Below, piece after piece: positions 1-8,144 of a stretch of DNA of 64,000 bases (position 1 is the first letter of the stretch; each line of letters opens with the position of its first letter). A program made the position numbers and the translations under genes. The DNA is taken from positions 62,001 through 126,000 of the forward strand of contig JAQWSU010000055.1 of assembly GCA_029243025.1 (NCBI GenBank), written 5' to 3'. Below the pieces are notes generated by a model. The model was not told the DNA's origin. It did no database searches and saw only the letters and a list, made by a program, of their open reading frames with translations. The DNA is from Pirellulaceae bacterium. GTDB lineage: Bacteria > Planctomycetota > Planctomycetia > Pirellulales > Pirellulaceae.

Positions 1-814
1 GGAGTTTTTGGTCCAACTGACGGACTCGTGAAAGATCTTTCGCGTGCACATGAATTGCCCGAAGTTGCTTCAGCGAGGCCTGGATCTCTGCGCGACGAGC
101 CCACTGTGGGTGCAAGGTAAACGCCGCAGTGAGTAGTTTCAGCTGCTGTCTCGCTTCGCGGATCGATTCACGCAGCTCTTCTGAACGCGTTGCCGCTTCG
201 GCTTGTTGTCGTTTGTGATCCAAGTATTGCTGGCGGCAATCCAGATCTGCTTCCAGCCTGTTTTGCAGTTGGTTTCTTTGCTGCTGGAGTTTTGCGAGGC
301 TGTCTCGCAACTCTTGGACTTTTGCGACCCGCTGTTCTCTGACGACTACATCGATAGCCGGTTTCCTTGTAGCGGATGCAATCGGCTCGGTTAATGCCTG
401 CATGGTGCCGGTGCGTTGCCACCAGCTAAGTCGATCTGAAAGGCTAAGTCCGTCCGTATAAAGTGACAAAAAGAGTTCCGCGCCGATTGACTGAATGCGA
501 TCGGGCAAACTGCTGTCGTTTGCCGGCCGTCCATGAGAATCGAGAACATGAAGTTCGCTTGCTGAATGGTTCGCGATTCTTATGAGCTCGATGGAAGCGG
601 ATTCGACGCCCGAGGATAATGATCCGCTGACGCCTTCAAGCTGGATGCCACAACGGTTGATTTCGCCTAGCAACATGGCGGGAATGAAATGTCCCAGCTG
701 TTTCATCTTGGCCTCGACGGGGCCAACCACCACATTTAAACCCGCACGAAGCTTTTCCAGGCAGAGGTCGTCGGAACCTCCGAAACCGTCAACGTAGCAT
801 TCTCGGATGATCAC
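1..814 (-). CDS. YhaN/SMC-like AAA family protein, N-terminal part, degenerate P-loop (partial)
   Basis: The minus strand is open from an upstream stop near 880 to the window edge, giving about 271 codons; the C-terminus lies outside. I chose the GTG at 814 because the protein then begins MIIRECYVDGFG and runs to AGLNVVVGP, which matches the opening of YhaN-type AAA proteins (IRxxYIDGFG ... GLNVIYGPNEAGKST). The P-loop position reads GPVEAKMKQ, so the invariant GKS/T is missing. After a beta-rich stretch with LHVLDSHGRP and ELFLSLYTDGLS, as in the family, a Gln/Arg/Glu-rich coiled coil starts near residue 165. Family members act in DNA processing beside an SbcD-like nuclease. Here ATP binding would be lost or altered. 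The downstream partner cannot be seen. Confidence 0.62.
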   Translation of the reverse strand, partial: MIIRECYVDGFGGSDDLCLEKLRAGLNVVVGPVEAKMKQLGHFIPAMLLGEINRCGIQLEGVSGSLSSGVESASIELIRIANHSASELHVLDSHGRPANDSSLPDRIQSIGAELFLSLYTDGLSLSDRLSWWQRTGTMQALTEPIASATRKPAIDVVVREQRVAKVQELRDSLAKLQQQRNQLQNRLEADLDCRQQYLDHKRQQAEAATRSEELRESIREARQQLKLLTAAFTLHPQWARRAEIQASLKQLRAIHVHAKDLSRVRQLDQKL

Positions 815-1112
815 TTCACCGCATCCTTGCTGTTGGTAAATCGAGACGCCCCAAGCTCTCGTTTGGATTCTGACCTCGCTTCAAGAGCCGTTTGCGACGC
901 AATGCGTCGAAGTACGACAGTCGGAGGCAAGCTATCTGACTTTAATCTATCTGATTAGGGCAAGCGGGGGAACGTCAAACCGCTGGCGGCTCGTGTCGCC
1001 GACGTTCAATCTTGGCCCCTGGACGGCTTGTGCGGATCGGATTAAAACGCGGATCCGCCAGCACTCCTTGCGAGTTGCTCATTTTCTCAGGATCCGCCGG
1101 TATCACCTTGTT

Positions 1113-1481
1113 ATGAATGATTCAACGACGACCGTCCAACAGTTGCGGCAGATGATGCAGGAATTTGTCGATGAGCGGGATTGGCAGCAATTCCACTCAC
1201 CGAAGAACTTGACGATGGCACTGGCCATCGAGGCTGCCGAGTTGATGGAGCACTTTCAATGGCTCTCCGTGGAGCAGTCTCGAGCGGTGAAGGGGCGAGA
1301 GGAGCAGTTGTCTGCCGTTGGGGAAGAAATGGCCGACGTGCTCTGTTATCTACTGGCGGCCGCAAACGCGTTGGATATCGATCTCAGTGCGACAATGAAG
1401 AAGAAAATGATCAAGAATCGACAGAAGTATCCGGCCGACGAATACCGCGGACGGTTTGGCCCCAGCGATCCGCAGCAATAA
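1113..1481 (+). CDS. MazG-like nucleotide pyrophosphohydrolase (122 aa)
   Basis: This is a compact all-alpha NTP pyrophosphatase of the MazG/RS21-C6 (dCTPase-like) type, which hydrolyses nucleoside triphosphates to the monophosphate and pyrophosphate and serves as cytoplasmic house-cleaning. The Mg-binding helices are visible: E40 and E43 in AIEAAELMEHF and E72 and D75 in GEEMADVLCY, followed by the typical MKKKMIKNRQKYP tail. The length of 122 residues fits the single-domain family. The ATG at 1113 is preferred over an in-frame upstream start because the family begins just before the first helix (TVQQLRQMMQEF). The gene stands alone, divergent from the YhaN-like gene and convergent with the PEP-CTERM gene downstream. 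Confidence 0.9.
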   Translation: MNDSTTTVQQLRQMMQEFVDERDWQQFHSPKNLTMALAIEAAELMEHFQWLSVEQSRAVKGREEQLSAVGEEMADVLCYLLAAANALDIDLSATMKKKMIKNRQKYPADEYRGRFGPSDPQQ

Positions 1482-1484
1482 AAA

Positions 1485-1511
1485 AACCGTTGGAGCGCAA
1501 CTCCAACGGTT
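1485..1511 (-). terminator. Rho-independent terminator between convergent genes
   Basis: Perfect 11-bp stem (1485-1495 with 1501-1511) and a 5-base loop. Read on the minus strand it is followed by a T-rich run (complement of 1478-1486), so it mainly ends the PEP-CTERM gene at 1538. It lies 4 bases past the mazG stop and may work for both genes. Confidence 0.75.
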
Positions 1512-1537
1512 CAGCGTTTCAAATTTGAGCGATTCGA

Positions 1538-2224
1538 TTACAGCAATCGCGTCAGGCCAAACAGGGACATCAGCCCCATGATGACCGTCAGGATAGCCGC
1601 CGGTTCGGGAACCGCTCTTGCACCGATGTTTGCCGTGGCATCGGCACTGAAATCTTCTAGCTTGCCCTCTGCAGATGTGCCGAGTCCCAATCCGCCATTG
1701 ACGTCTGTCAGGCTGATGGAAAACGATGACTGCAGCAGGTTTTCTGGGTTGAGGATATTGAGCAGGGAACCGTCAGTGAACATCCCGAATTCGGTTGTTA
1801 AGAATCCCCCGGTTGCAGTACCGGCAACGGGACCGGAAAGTGTACCTTTCCCGAGCGTTCCAGACAGCAAAAGATCGTTGTTTTGATCGTACAAGTCGAA
1901 GGATCCACCTTCGGTAGCCTGGAGGATGGTCGTCCCAAAAATGGTGGGATTGTCAACCAGATCGATCGAGCTTAACGTGAAGGACGCATTGTCGCTTTCA
2001 ATGGTGGATTCACCAGAAAGCGCTCCGAGAAACGTGACTTCGGTGTTTTGATCACCACTGGTTGCGCCGATTCCGTCGTCGGCTGTCGAGAGCACTGCAT
2101 CAACTAAATTGATGTCTGGTAACGAGTCTGTGCTAAAACCTAACTTGATGATTGTTCCTGCTGTTGCGGGAACGGTCAAAACGAACACAGTTGTGATGAC
2201 AAGGGTGGCGAGAGTTCGATTCAT
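1538..2224 (-). CDS. PEP-CTERM sorted exported protein (228 aa)
   Basis: A secreted protein of unknown function. It has an N-terminal signal peptide (MNRTLATLVITTVFVLTVPATA) and a C-terminal PEP-CTERM tripartite signal: VPEPA followed by a hydrophobic helix and a short basic end (TRLL). The body is acidic and rich in Gly, Ser and Thr, predicted beta-structured, with no enzyme motif I recognise. In known systems exosortase removes the PEP-CTERM tail and the product is sent to the cell surface or exopolysaccharide matrix; no exosortase is in this window. The ATG at 2224 has an AGGAAG ribosome binding site just upstream, so a longer in-frame start at 2272 is less likely. A second PEP-CTERM gene follows in the same orientation upstream. 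Confidence 0.88.
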   Translation of the reverse strand: MNRTLATLVITTVFVLTVPATAGTIIKLGFSTDSLPDINLVDAVLSTADDGIGATSGDQNTEVTFLGALSGESTIESDNASFTLSSIDLVDNPTIFGTTILQATEGGSFDLYDQNNDLLLSGTLGKGTLSGPVAGTATGGFLTTEFGMFTDGSLLNILNPENLLQSSFSISLTDVNGGLGLGTSAEGKLEDFSADATANIGARAVPEPAAILTVIMGLMSLFGLTRLL

Positions 2225-2545
2225 TAGCGGCTTCCTTTTAAATTGCGCAAGGCAAGTTCCATTGGGGGGCAATAACGTTGGACGCTCGGGATCGACTGAC
2301 TCTTTTGCCCGCTAGGGCATTACTCTTACCGAAGTGAATCCCAGGCTTGTTGCAAGTCAAACCACGTTTAACTCATAGACCGTCCTCCGGCTAGACCCCA
2401 AATCCTGACTGTTGTTTCTACCGCCAACGAACCAATTTTAGCTGTGGATGGGGTGACACCACCTCATCCACAGTTTTGCTGGGTTCGGATCATCTCCCTC
2501 AAACTTTTCCGCTCATTCCACTTGCTTCGCCAAGGCTTTGCTGGC
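2225..2545. other. Intergenic region between two PEP-CTERM genes
   Basis: No gene is supported here. It must hold the promoter of the gene starting at 2224 and the 3' end of the transcript of the gene ending at 2546. The only clear structure is the inverted repeat at 2442-2473. Confidence 0.6.
2442..2473 (-). terminator. Inverted repeat, possible terminator without T-tract
   Basis: Nine-bp perfect arms, ctgtggatg at 2442-2450 and catccacag at 2465-2473, about 70 bases downstream of the minus-strand gene ending at 2546. The minus strand lacks a good T-run after the stem, so termination is only inferred. On the plus strand the stem is followed by four Ts, but no plus-strand gene ends nearby. 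Confidence 0.35.
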
Positions 2546-3208
2546 CTAGCGACGCAACCAGATGAGTGCGGATGCACTGCCTAACAGAAACAGGATGCAG
2601 ATGCTCGAAGGTTCCGGCACTTGCGAGAACGTTTGGTCGACAAACGACATGTCAACTTGTTCACCCTCTGCCGCAATGAACAAAATGTTCTTTTGAACCT
2701 GCATCTCCTGAACTGTCTCAGGGAACACGATCCCGGCGTTTAAACGACTGTCATTGGTTGGGATACGTAAAATCTCATCCGTCGAATCGAAAATGGGCAG
2801 AAACGTTTCCGTAATGGTCCCAGAACTGCCTTCGGGCGAGACAATGTTCGCCGCCAAATGCGCTTCGCTGATTGCGTTCGATTCGTTAGTTACTTTGACG
2901 TTGTAGTAGATCAGTGCGTCGGACGCACCGTCGCCGGGTAGGTCAACGAAGCCACCTTGAAAACGAACGCCATAGTTTCCTTCGGCGTCTTCGATGGCTA
3001 TTACATTGACTCGGTCGGAAGATGGCATATCACCGGTTGCCGCATAACCGAAGTCAGAGAATTCCTTGTCGCCGTTGGTGATGGTTCCGTCATCTTCGAT
3101 CAGCGTGGAAAGCAAGATCGCTTCCGCCGATGCGTTCACCGCAAGCGTTGAGATGGTGATGATAGTCAGTATCCCCACGAGTGTAGGGACGTTCAAGTTG
3201 CTCTTCAT
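2546..3208 (-). CDS. PEP-CTERM sorted exported protein (220 aa)
   Basis: Second exported PEP-CTERM protein. The N-terminus MKSNLNVPTLVGILTI to NASA is a signal peptide. The C-terminus has VPEPSS, a hydrophobic helix (ICILFLLGSASALIWL) and RR, a canonical exosortase substrate signal. The body is acidic, with no cysteine and no catalytic motif; it looks like a beta-sandwich (for example YGVRFQGGFVDLPGDGASD followed by IYYNVKVTNES). Function unknown; a structural surface or matrix role is inferred only from the sorting signal. The ATG at 3208 is preceded by GAGGGT on the minus strand. It is not an obvious duplicate of its neighbour at 1538, since the bodies do not resemble each other. Confidence 0.88.
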   Translation of the reverse strand: MKSNLNVPTLVGILTIITISTLAVNASAEAILLSTLIEDDGTITNGDKEFSDFGYAATGDMPSSDRVNVIAIEDAEGNYGVRFQGGFVDLPGDGASDALIYYNVKVTNESNAISEAHLAANIVSPEGSSGTITETFLPIFDSTDEILRIPTNDSRLNAGIVFPETVQEMQVQKNILFIAAEGEQVDMSFVDQTFSQVPEPSSICILFLLGSASALIWLRR

Positions 3209-3574
3209 TAGACACCCTCGCTTTCAACGCAAATTACTTCAATGGATGTTCAAACCTGCAAAATACCTTCTTGAAGGCCGATTCTATCTGGGTTTTGCCG
3301 AGTGTCAAGAGTTTGGGTGGAGTGAAGGGAATGAATGGATGAAATGGGTGTTCTGGGTCTCCGTGTCTGCTTCTGCCGAATCACCGGTCAATTCCTGGCG
3401 CTTTGGAACGGAGATGGATGAGACGGCGATTTGAACGGCTAAAACAGACCGACACGACCTCGAAGGTTTGATAGATCGGGCGATTTCGATCAGTTTTTAG
3501 TTTGATGGAAAATAAAAAAACGTCAGAACGAAGATGTCCTGACGTTTCAAAAAATGAACCATGTTGGGCCCGAA
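3209..3574. other. Intergenic region with a terminator near its end
   Basis: No gene is supported. A plus-strand reading frame at 3066-3434 overlaps the PEP-CTERM gene antisense and has no family features. The region should contain the promoter of the gene starting at 3208 and holds the terminator at 3518-3547 of the DUF839 gene. Confidence 0.6.
3518..3547 (-). terminator. Rho-independent terminator of the DUF839 gene
   Basis: Nine-bp perfect stem (aaacgtcag 3518-3526, ctgacgttt 3539-3547) with a 12-base loop. On the minus strand it is followed by a run of Ts (complement of the A-run at 3514-3520), 28 bases past the stop of the DUF839 gene. Confidence 0.82.
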
Positions 3575-4981
3575 CTAGGTCGATTTTGATCTCCAGGGGC
3601 CGGTGATTGCAACGGTCGTTCCAGCACCTTGGATGTTAACAAACAGAGTCGAACCGTCTGGCGAGAAGGTTACACCGGCAAATTCAGTGCGAAGATGATT
3701 GAAGCCAAAGTGATAACATTCACCTTGGGGTGTCACACCAGCAAGCCGCACGACGTTTCCGCTGCGGTCTTCGCAGAGGATCAAATCGCCCCAGGGCGCC
3801 ACGGTGAGGTTGTCGGCGTTGTGGACTAGGGCGGTATCGTTCGGTTCGATAAACAGTTCCAGATGGCCCGGATCGGCGGACTCACGGGAAGTCGCCTCGT
3901 CGTAGCTGGGTTTGTATTTCCAGATCTGTCCGAGCTTGCTGTGGCCACCGCTGGTGCAGGCGAAATAAAACTCGCCGTTCCCATACCAAATGCCTTCGCC
4001 GCGGGCAAAGCGAGTTCCTCCGGCGTCGAAGCCGCGTTGTCGCAAATCATCCTCGGGAGAAGTCACATCATCCATGTCGATCCATTCGACGGCCAATTTA
4101 TTCCCTATCGCGACGGTGTCTGGGTTGGTCCAGTTTCGCGTGTCGAGCTGTTTTTGGTCACGAACGGCGAGAGCCTGGAGGCGGCCACCTGCCTTGAGAT
4201 TACCCGGTTGGTTGGGCACGAAACGGTAAAACAGGCTGTCGTCCCGATCTTCCGTCTCGTAAACGATTCCCGTGCGCGGATCAACGGCGATCGCTTCGTG
4301 GTTGAAACGTCCCATGTCGGTGAGCGGAATGGGGTCAGCCAGCTCCATCCGTGCCGATACGGGCACCTCAAAGTTGTATCCGTGGTCTTTTTCTGTTTTG
4401 AAATTCTCATTCGAGCCAGCGCGTTCCACGGTCTCTTCACACGTTACCCAGGTTTTCCAGGGAGTCGGTCCACCGGCGCAGTTGCGAATGGTGCCTGCGA
4501 GGCTGAGGAACTCGCGAACGACCTGCCCCTTACTGGTGTCATAAACGACTGTCGTCGTCCCTCCGGATGAGGGTGTTTCCCCGTGTCCAAGGTCGTAGAT
4601 TTTGGATGGATCGACTAGTTTGGCTCGCTCTCGATTCTCGCCGAAAGGTCCCGTGTTGTCAGGGCTGAGTTCATGGTTGCGAATCAAGACCGTCAGACCG
4701 TAGGGCCCCGGTAAGGCGGCCATGCCGTCCGGTGCTCCCGGCACGAGCAGACCATCGCTCATTTCCTTCCCTTCCTCCGAAACGATGCGATAGGAAAAAC
4801 CCCGTGGCAGATCCAGCAGGCCTTTGGGATCGGTAACTAGGTCACCGTAGCCAATCGGAGCCTTGCCCGCGGCGTCTTCCGCTGCCCGTGCTAAACCATC
4901 ATGGACGAAGCTCTTCAGGCCCATGAATCCCGCTGCTACAGCGGCCGAACTTTTTAAAAATCCTCGACGAGAGTCGCTCAT
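3575..4981 (-). CDS. DUF839 / PhoX-like Tat-exported protein (468 aa)
   Basis: An exported protein of the DUF839 family, which includes the Ca/Fe-dependent alkaline phosphatase PhoX. The N-terminus MSDSRRGFLKSSAAVAAGF is a twin-arginine signal. Family signatures are visible: LPRGFSYRIVSEEG, TVLIRNHELS, AGTIRNCAGGPTPWKTWVTC (the conserved NCAGGxTPWxTWxxxEE element), GRFNHEAIAVDP and FSPDGSTLFVNIQ at the C-terminal propeller blade. Known PhoX proteins are six-bladed propellers acting in the periplasm on phosphate esters; phosphatase activity here is inferred, because many planctomycete DUF839 proteins are untested. I chose the ATG at 4981, with GAGGT upstream, over a TTG two codons earlier. The gene ends in a strong terminator and follows the peroxidase gene in the same direction but 340 bases apart. 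Confidence 0.9.
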   Translation of the reverse strand: MSDSRRGFLKSSAAVAAGFMGLKSFVHDGLARAAEDAAGKAPIGYGDLVTDPKGLLDLPRGFSYRIVSEEGKEMSDGLLVPGAPDGMAALPGPYGLTVLIRNHELSPDNTGPFGENRERAKLVDPSKIYDLGHGETPSSGGTTTVVYDTSKGQVVREFLSLAGTIRNCAGGPTPWKTWVTCEETVERAGSNENFKTEKDHGYNFEVPVSARMELADPIPLTDMGRFNHEAIAVDPRTGIVYETEDRDDSLFYRFVPNQPGNLKAGGRLQALAVRDQKQLDTRNWTNPDTVAIGNKLAVEWIDMDDVTSPEDDLRQRGFDAGGTRFARGEGIWYGNGEFYFACTSGGHSKLGQIWKYKPSYDEATSRESADPGHLELFIEPNDTALVHNADNLTVAPWGDLILCEDRSGNVVRLAGVTPQGECYHFGFNHLRTEFAGVTFSPDGSTLFVNIQGAGTTVAITGPWRSKST

Positions 4982-5328
4982 AGTCAAACTACCTCGGTGT
5001 GGTACAGGTCTCTTATCTTCAATGCATCTGTCTGAAAAAGAATTTGGATCTTTGCAAGGAAAATTAGCTCGAATGGATCCCAGTCAATCAGACGCTGGCG
5101 GGTCAATGCCCTGTGCGTAAATGTCCTCTCATCATAGATGGCTTGAGGTGGTCCGCAAGCGAACTTAACACACTCTTAAAGAAAGCCCCGCCGATTCAAA
5201 AGCAGCTCAGGTAACCTTGACACAAAAGGCCAACACGGTGGTTGCCCTTTGCCAAGCAGATCCGCCCTCAAGATGGGCGGATCTGCTTGGGAATACCCGA
5301 GGAAGGGGCCGTTTCGGAGCGAAACGTT
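4982..5328. other. Intergenic region between DUF839 and peroxidase genes
   Basis: No gene is supported. The part next to 4982 must carry the promoter and leader of the DUF839 gene; the part next to 5328 carries the long hairpin at 5252-5290. Confidence 0.6.
5252..5290 (-). terminator. Very strong 16-bp perfect hairpin after peroxidase gene
   Basis: Perfect 16-bp inverted repeat (5252-5267 with 5275-5290) around a 7-base loop, 38 bases downstream of the peroxidase stop on the minus strand. There is no T-tract after it, so it may stabilise the mRNA 3' end or act with Rho rather than be an intrinsic terminator. Confidence 0.55.
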
Positions 5329-6723
5329 TTATTGGGGAAGTCGGCTTTGCTCCACGACGGGGAATGAGCCAGTCAGGCCCTCGACCATGAATGCAACCAA
5401 ATCTTTTTTCTCTTGATCGGTCAGATTGAGTTTCTTGACCTTGTCGCTTAAGTGAGGGTTCGGATGCCCGCCTTTGTCATACCAATCGATCACCTCTTCG
5501 AGTGTCTTTTGGCTGCCGTCATGCATATAGGGTGGCGAGTTGACGATGTTTCGCACGGTCGGCGTCTTGAAAGCACCTTTGTCCTTCTCGTCTTTCGTGA
5601 CTTTAAAACGTCCTAGATCCGGCTCGTTAACTTCCATCCCCACCCCGAGGTTGTGATACTTTTCATCCGTGAAATTCGCACCAGCATGGCAAGCCGTGCA
5701 GCCGACGCGATCCGAGAAAAATAGCTCGCGACCTCGCTTGGCACTCTCGGTCATTTTTTCACTGCCCGCTAGTGCAACCTGATATTGAGCATACAGTTCG
5801 GGATCCTCTTCCTCTAAGTCTTCAAGTTCGTCCGCGTACGATCGTTCGATCGTGCGAACCGTTTCAAAATGGTCGTAGGGGGTTGGACCTGTGACGAGCG
5901 CCCGCTCGAAGCTGGCGATGGCCTTGGTAATGTTGTCGATCGAGATCTCTTCGCCGGGGAATACTTTTTCAAATTGAATTCGATAACCGTCAATCGAGTT
6001 CACGGTTTCAACTGCCTTTTCGTGCGTGTTTCCCATCTCAATCGGATTTGCGATCGGTCCCGCAGCTTGCTCTTCTAATGACTTAGCTCGGCCATCCCAG
6101 AACTGGGGGCCGGATAGAATCCGGTTGTAGCTGATTGGAGAGTGGCGGTCGCCTGTCTGACCTTCAACCCCAACGCCGAATTGAGTCTTCCGTCCGTAGC
6201 CGTCCTCCGGGTGATGACAGCTGGCGCAACTGATTGTTCCGTCCGATGAGAGTCGAGCGTCAAAGTAAAGTTGCCGCCCGAGCTCGATCTTCGCCTTGGT
6301 TAGCGGGTTTTCTGCAACGCCCTGGACATTCGCTTGGGCTGCCGACAGCCCGACAGGTAGAGTCGGTTCAATCACCTGATGATTCGAGGGGGCATCAACA
6401 TAAATTTGAATCTGAGCGACGGTAAGTTCGCCTTCGCCGGGAATTCCTGCGGTGAGGACTTCATCCCCCAGCACGACAGGCTCCTTCTCTGTTGGAGCCG
6501 GTGTGGTTGGAGCCGGTGTGGTTGGAGCCGGTGTGGTTGGAGCCGGTGTGGTTGGGGCCGGTGTGGTTGACGAAACGGCGGCCGCTGAGCCTAATGAAGC
6601 AGTCGTGGTACCGCTGTCCGGTGCTTTCGCTTTGGGCTGACAGCCGAAGGCGCACATGGCGGTGGCACACAGCACGACGACGGAAACAATACGTTGGTTA
6701 ACATACTGAAACTTTGCTGGCAT
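5329..6723 (-). CDS. Di-heme cytochrome c peroxidase (CCP/MauG family) with APTTP-repeat linker
   Basis: A periplasmic di-heme protein of the bacterial cytochrome c peroxidase/MauG superfamily, which reduces hydrogen peroxide or oxidises other substrates using two c-type hemes. Heme motifs are C166-A-S-C-H170 and C342-T-A-C-H346; FKTPTVRNIVNSPPYMHDGS, conserved in the family, follows. The N-terminus is hydrophobic and ends in AFGC (Cys28), a weak lipobox, so lipid anchoring is possible. Residues 53-78 are five APTTP repeats that form a Pro/Thr spacer between anchor and enzyme. An acidic insert (about 289-315, with EDLEEEDPEL) sits before the second heme domain. Start ATG at 6723. A 16-bp hairpin lies just downstream. 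Confidence 0.93.
   Translation of the reverse strand: MPAKFQYVNQRIVSVVVLCATAMCAFGCQPKAKAPDSGTTTASLGSAAAVSSTTPAPTTPAPTTPAPTTPAPTTPAPTEKEPVVLGDEVLTAGIPGEGELTVAQIQIYVDAPSNHQVIEPTLPVGLSAAQANVQGVAENPLTKAKIELGRQLYFDARLSSDGTISCASCHHPEDGYGRKTQFGVGVEGQTGDRHSPISYNRILSGPQFWDGRAKSLEEQAAGPIANPIEMGNTHEKAVETVNSIDGYRIQFEKVFPGEEISIDNITKAIASFERALVTGPTPYDHFETVRTIERSYADELEDLEEEDPELYAQYQVALAGSEKMTESAKRGRELFFSDRVGCTACHAGANFTDEKYHNLGVGMEVNEPDLGRFKVTKDEKDKGAFKTPTVRNIVNSPPYMHDGSQKTLEEVIDWYDKGGHPNPHLSDKVKKLNLTDQEKKDLVAFMVEGLTGSFPVVEQSRLPQ
6491..6565 (-). repeat. Five tandem 15-bp units encoding APTTP
   Basis: Five copies of gttggagccggtgtg (plus strand), the fifth with one change (gttggggcc...). The units are in frame within the peroxidase gene and encode the Pro/Thr linker. 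Such near-identical coding repeats are prone to slippage, so copy number may vary between strains. Confidence 0.95.
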
Positions 6724-6924
6724 TAAATTACCCTTTGCTGGCAGGTGAGATTGTCAACAGGAGTCTCCGACGCTTCGAACAAATGGCGCGATTCGAACGC
6801 GTACCTCCGCTGCTGCGGATACTATATCGCCCCGATTACGAAAGTGACAGGGCGCAGCCGGCTTCGCTTTGCGATTCTGTTTCCAAATCACTGATGTCAA
6901 TCCACGATGCCGAGAATGCAATAA

Positions 6925-7392
6925 ATGAAAGAACTGAAGCCAAAAAGCATTGGAAGGCTCCTCTTGCTTATCGTGTTGAGCCTAATCGCCGGTTGCTCCT
7001 TCGGCGAGGAGTCTCGATTGATTGGGAAATGGCAAAGCCAGCCGCTTGCTTTCGAGCAAAATTCGGTCGAGCATCGCTCTGTGGATTCGAACGAATCGGA
7101 AGCGACTTCTGCAGCAATGATAAATCGTCTTCTCTCCGGTATTTCGTTGGAATTTTCCAGCGGAAGTCGCTTTACCATGAAACTTGTATCCGCAAGTGGT
7201 TCTGATGATCTTGTCACGGGTGATTGGTCGGTGATTTCCACTAACGGAGATCGACAAATGATCGAGTTGGTCAGCGACCAATCGGATCAGGCGTTGCGCA
7301 TGAAAATCAATTTTGAAAATGGGGGGATTGTTGCGAGGCAAGTTGATGGCGATAGCCGGATTGGTCCTGTCTTTTATCAACGGCTGAATTGA
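6925..7392 (+). CDS. Putative lipoprotein of unknown function (155 aa)
   Basis: A small lipoprotein. The N-terminus has basic residues, a hydrophobic core (IGRLLLLIVLSLIAGC) and a good lipobox LIAGC, with Cys24 as the lipidated residue. After it comes LIGKWQSQ, and later FSSGSRFTMKLVS, GDWSVISTNGDRQMIELV and MKINFENGGIVAR: the alternation of short beta strands resembles small lipocalin-like or DUF-type lipoproteins that start with a GxW motif. No catalytic residues are seen. The gene is divergent from the peroxidase. Start ATG at 6925 is the only one placing the signal peptide at the N-terminus; its ribosome binding site is weak. Confidence 0.78.
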   Translation: MKELKPKSIGRLLLLIVLSLIAGCSFGEESRLIGKWQSQPLAFEQNSVEHRSVDSNESEATSAAMINRLLSGISLEFSSGSRFTMKLVSASGSDDLVTGDWSVISTNGDRQMIELVSDQSDQALRMKINFENGGIVARQVDGDSRIGPVFYQRLN

Positions 7393-8144
7393 ACTGAATC
7401 TAGCCTGGTAAATTGTCAATTAAAAATCTGGCGTTTGGCTCTCGCTGCTGATGCGAAGAGTTGCCTGCCGAAGACGGCACTCCACGACAGAGTGGCTTCC
7501 GGCCGATCGGAATTTCACATAATGAAAGATAACCGTAGCGGATTGGATTCGACCAACTAGGCTGATCGATACATTCCCTTCCAGAATGTAGGCTCAGCTC
7601 TTGGAACTAGCCACCTTGAGCTGAGCCGTCTCTTTTGGGGGCACGTTCAGCCTCACCATCAATTCTCGCTGGGCAGAATCTGGCGGATAGTTGTTGTGAC
7701 CTTCATTACCGCTTCAGTGCAGTTGCGGCCTTTTTGAGCTGGTGATTCCTGCGACTAACGAATTACGCTGCGACCAGGTGCAATAGGTTTTCTTACGCGA
7801 ACGCCCCACTTCCAGGCTGGGATTTTTCGTCGATTTGAATTTTTCCCGAACTCGCTTTTGGTGGTCGAGGCAACTATATTTCTTTCAACGTTGCAGAAAC
7901 ATTCGAGGTTCGAGGGATGATGAGATCTCGCGCGCGGTTTTTACTCTCGGCCTTCGTAGTGAACCGGGCACGATTCTTCGGTTCAGCCGCCGCCCATTTT
8001 TAACTAGACTGGCGACAAAAGCGGGTTCGCTGGTAAGTTTTCGATGTGACAGGCAAAGAATTTTCGAAGATTAGAAGAGTTACGTGCCGGTTTGACTCCA
8101 ATCGTCGTATTCGGATTTTGAAAATTGGTAAGGACGTAGAATCG
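7393..8144. other. 752-bp region without a gene; contains stacked hairpins
   Basis: No convincing reading frame. Three short hairpins follow one another at 7467-7512 (gccg/cggc, cactc/gagtg, ttccg/cggaa), and a terminator-like hairpin lies at 7591-7627. The remainder up to 8144 should carry the promoter of the small protein gene at 8145. It could host a small RNA (see findings). Confidence 0.5.
7591..7636 (+). terminator. Hairpin with partial T-tract, candidate terminator
   Basis: Ten-bp perfect stem (ggctcagctc 7591-7600 with gagctgagcc 7618-7627), 17-base loop, followed by gtctctttt. It is about 200 bases past the lipoprotein stop, so it ends either that transcript or a small RNA in between. 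Confidence 0.5.
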
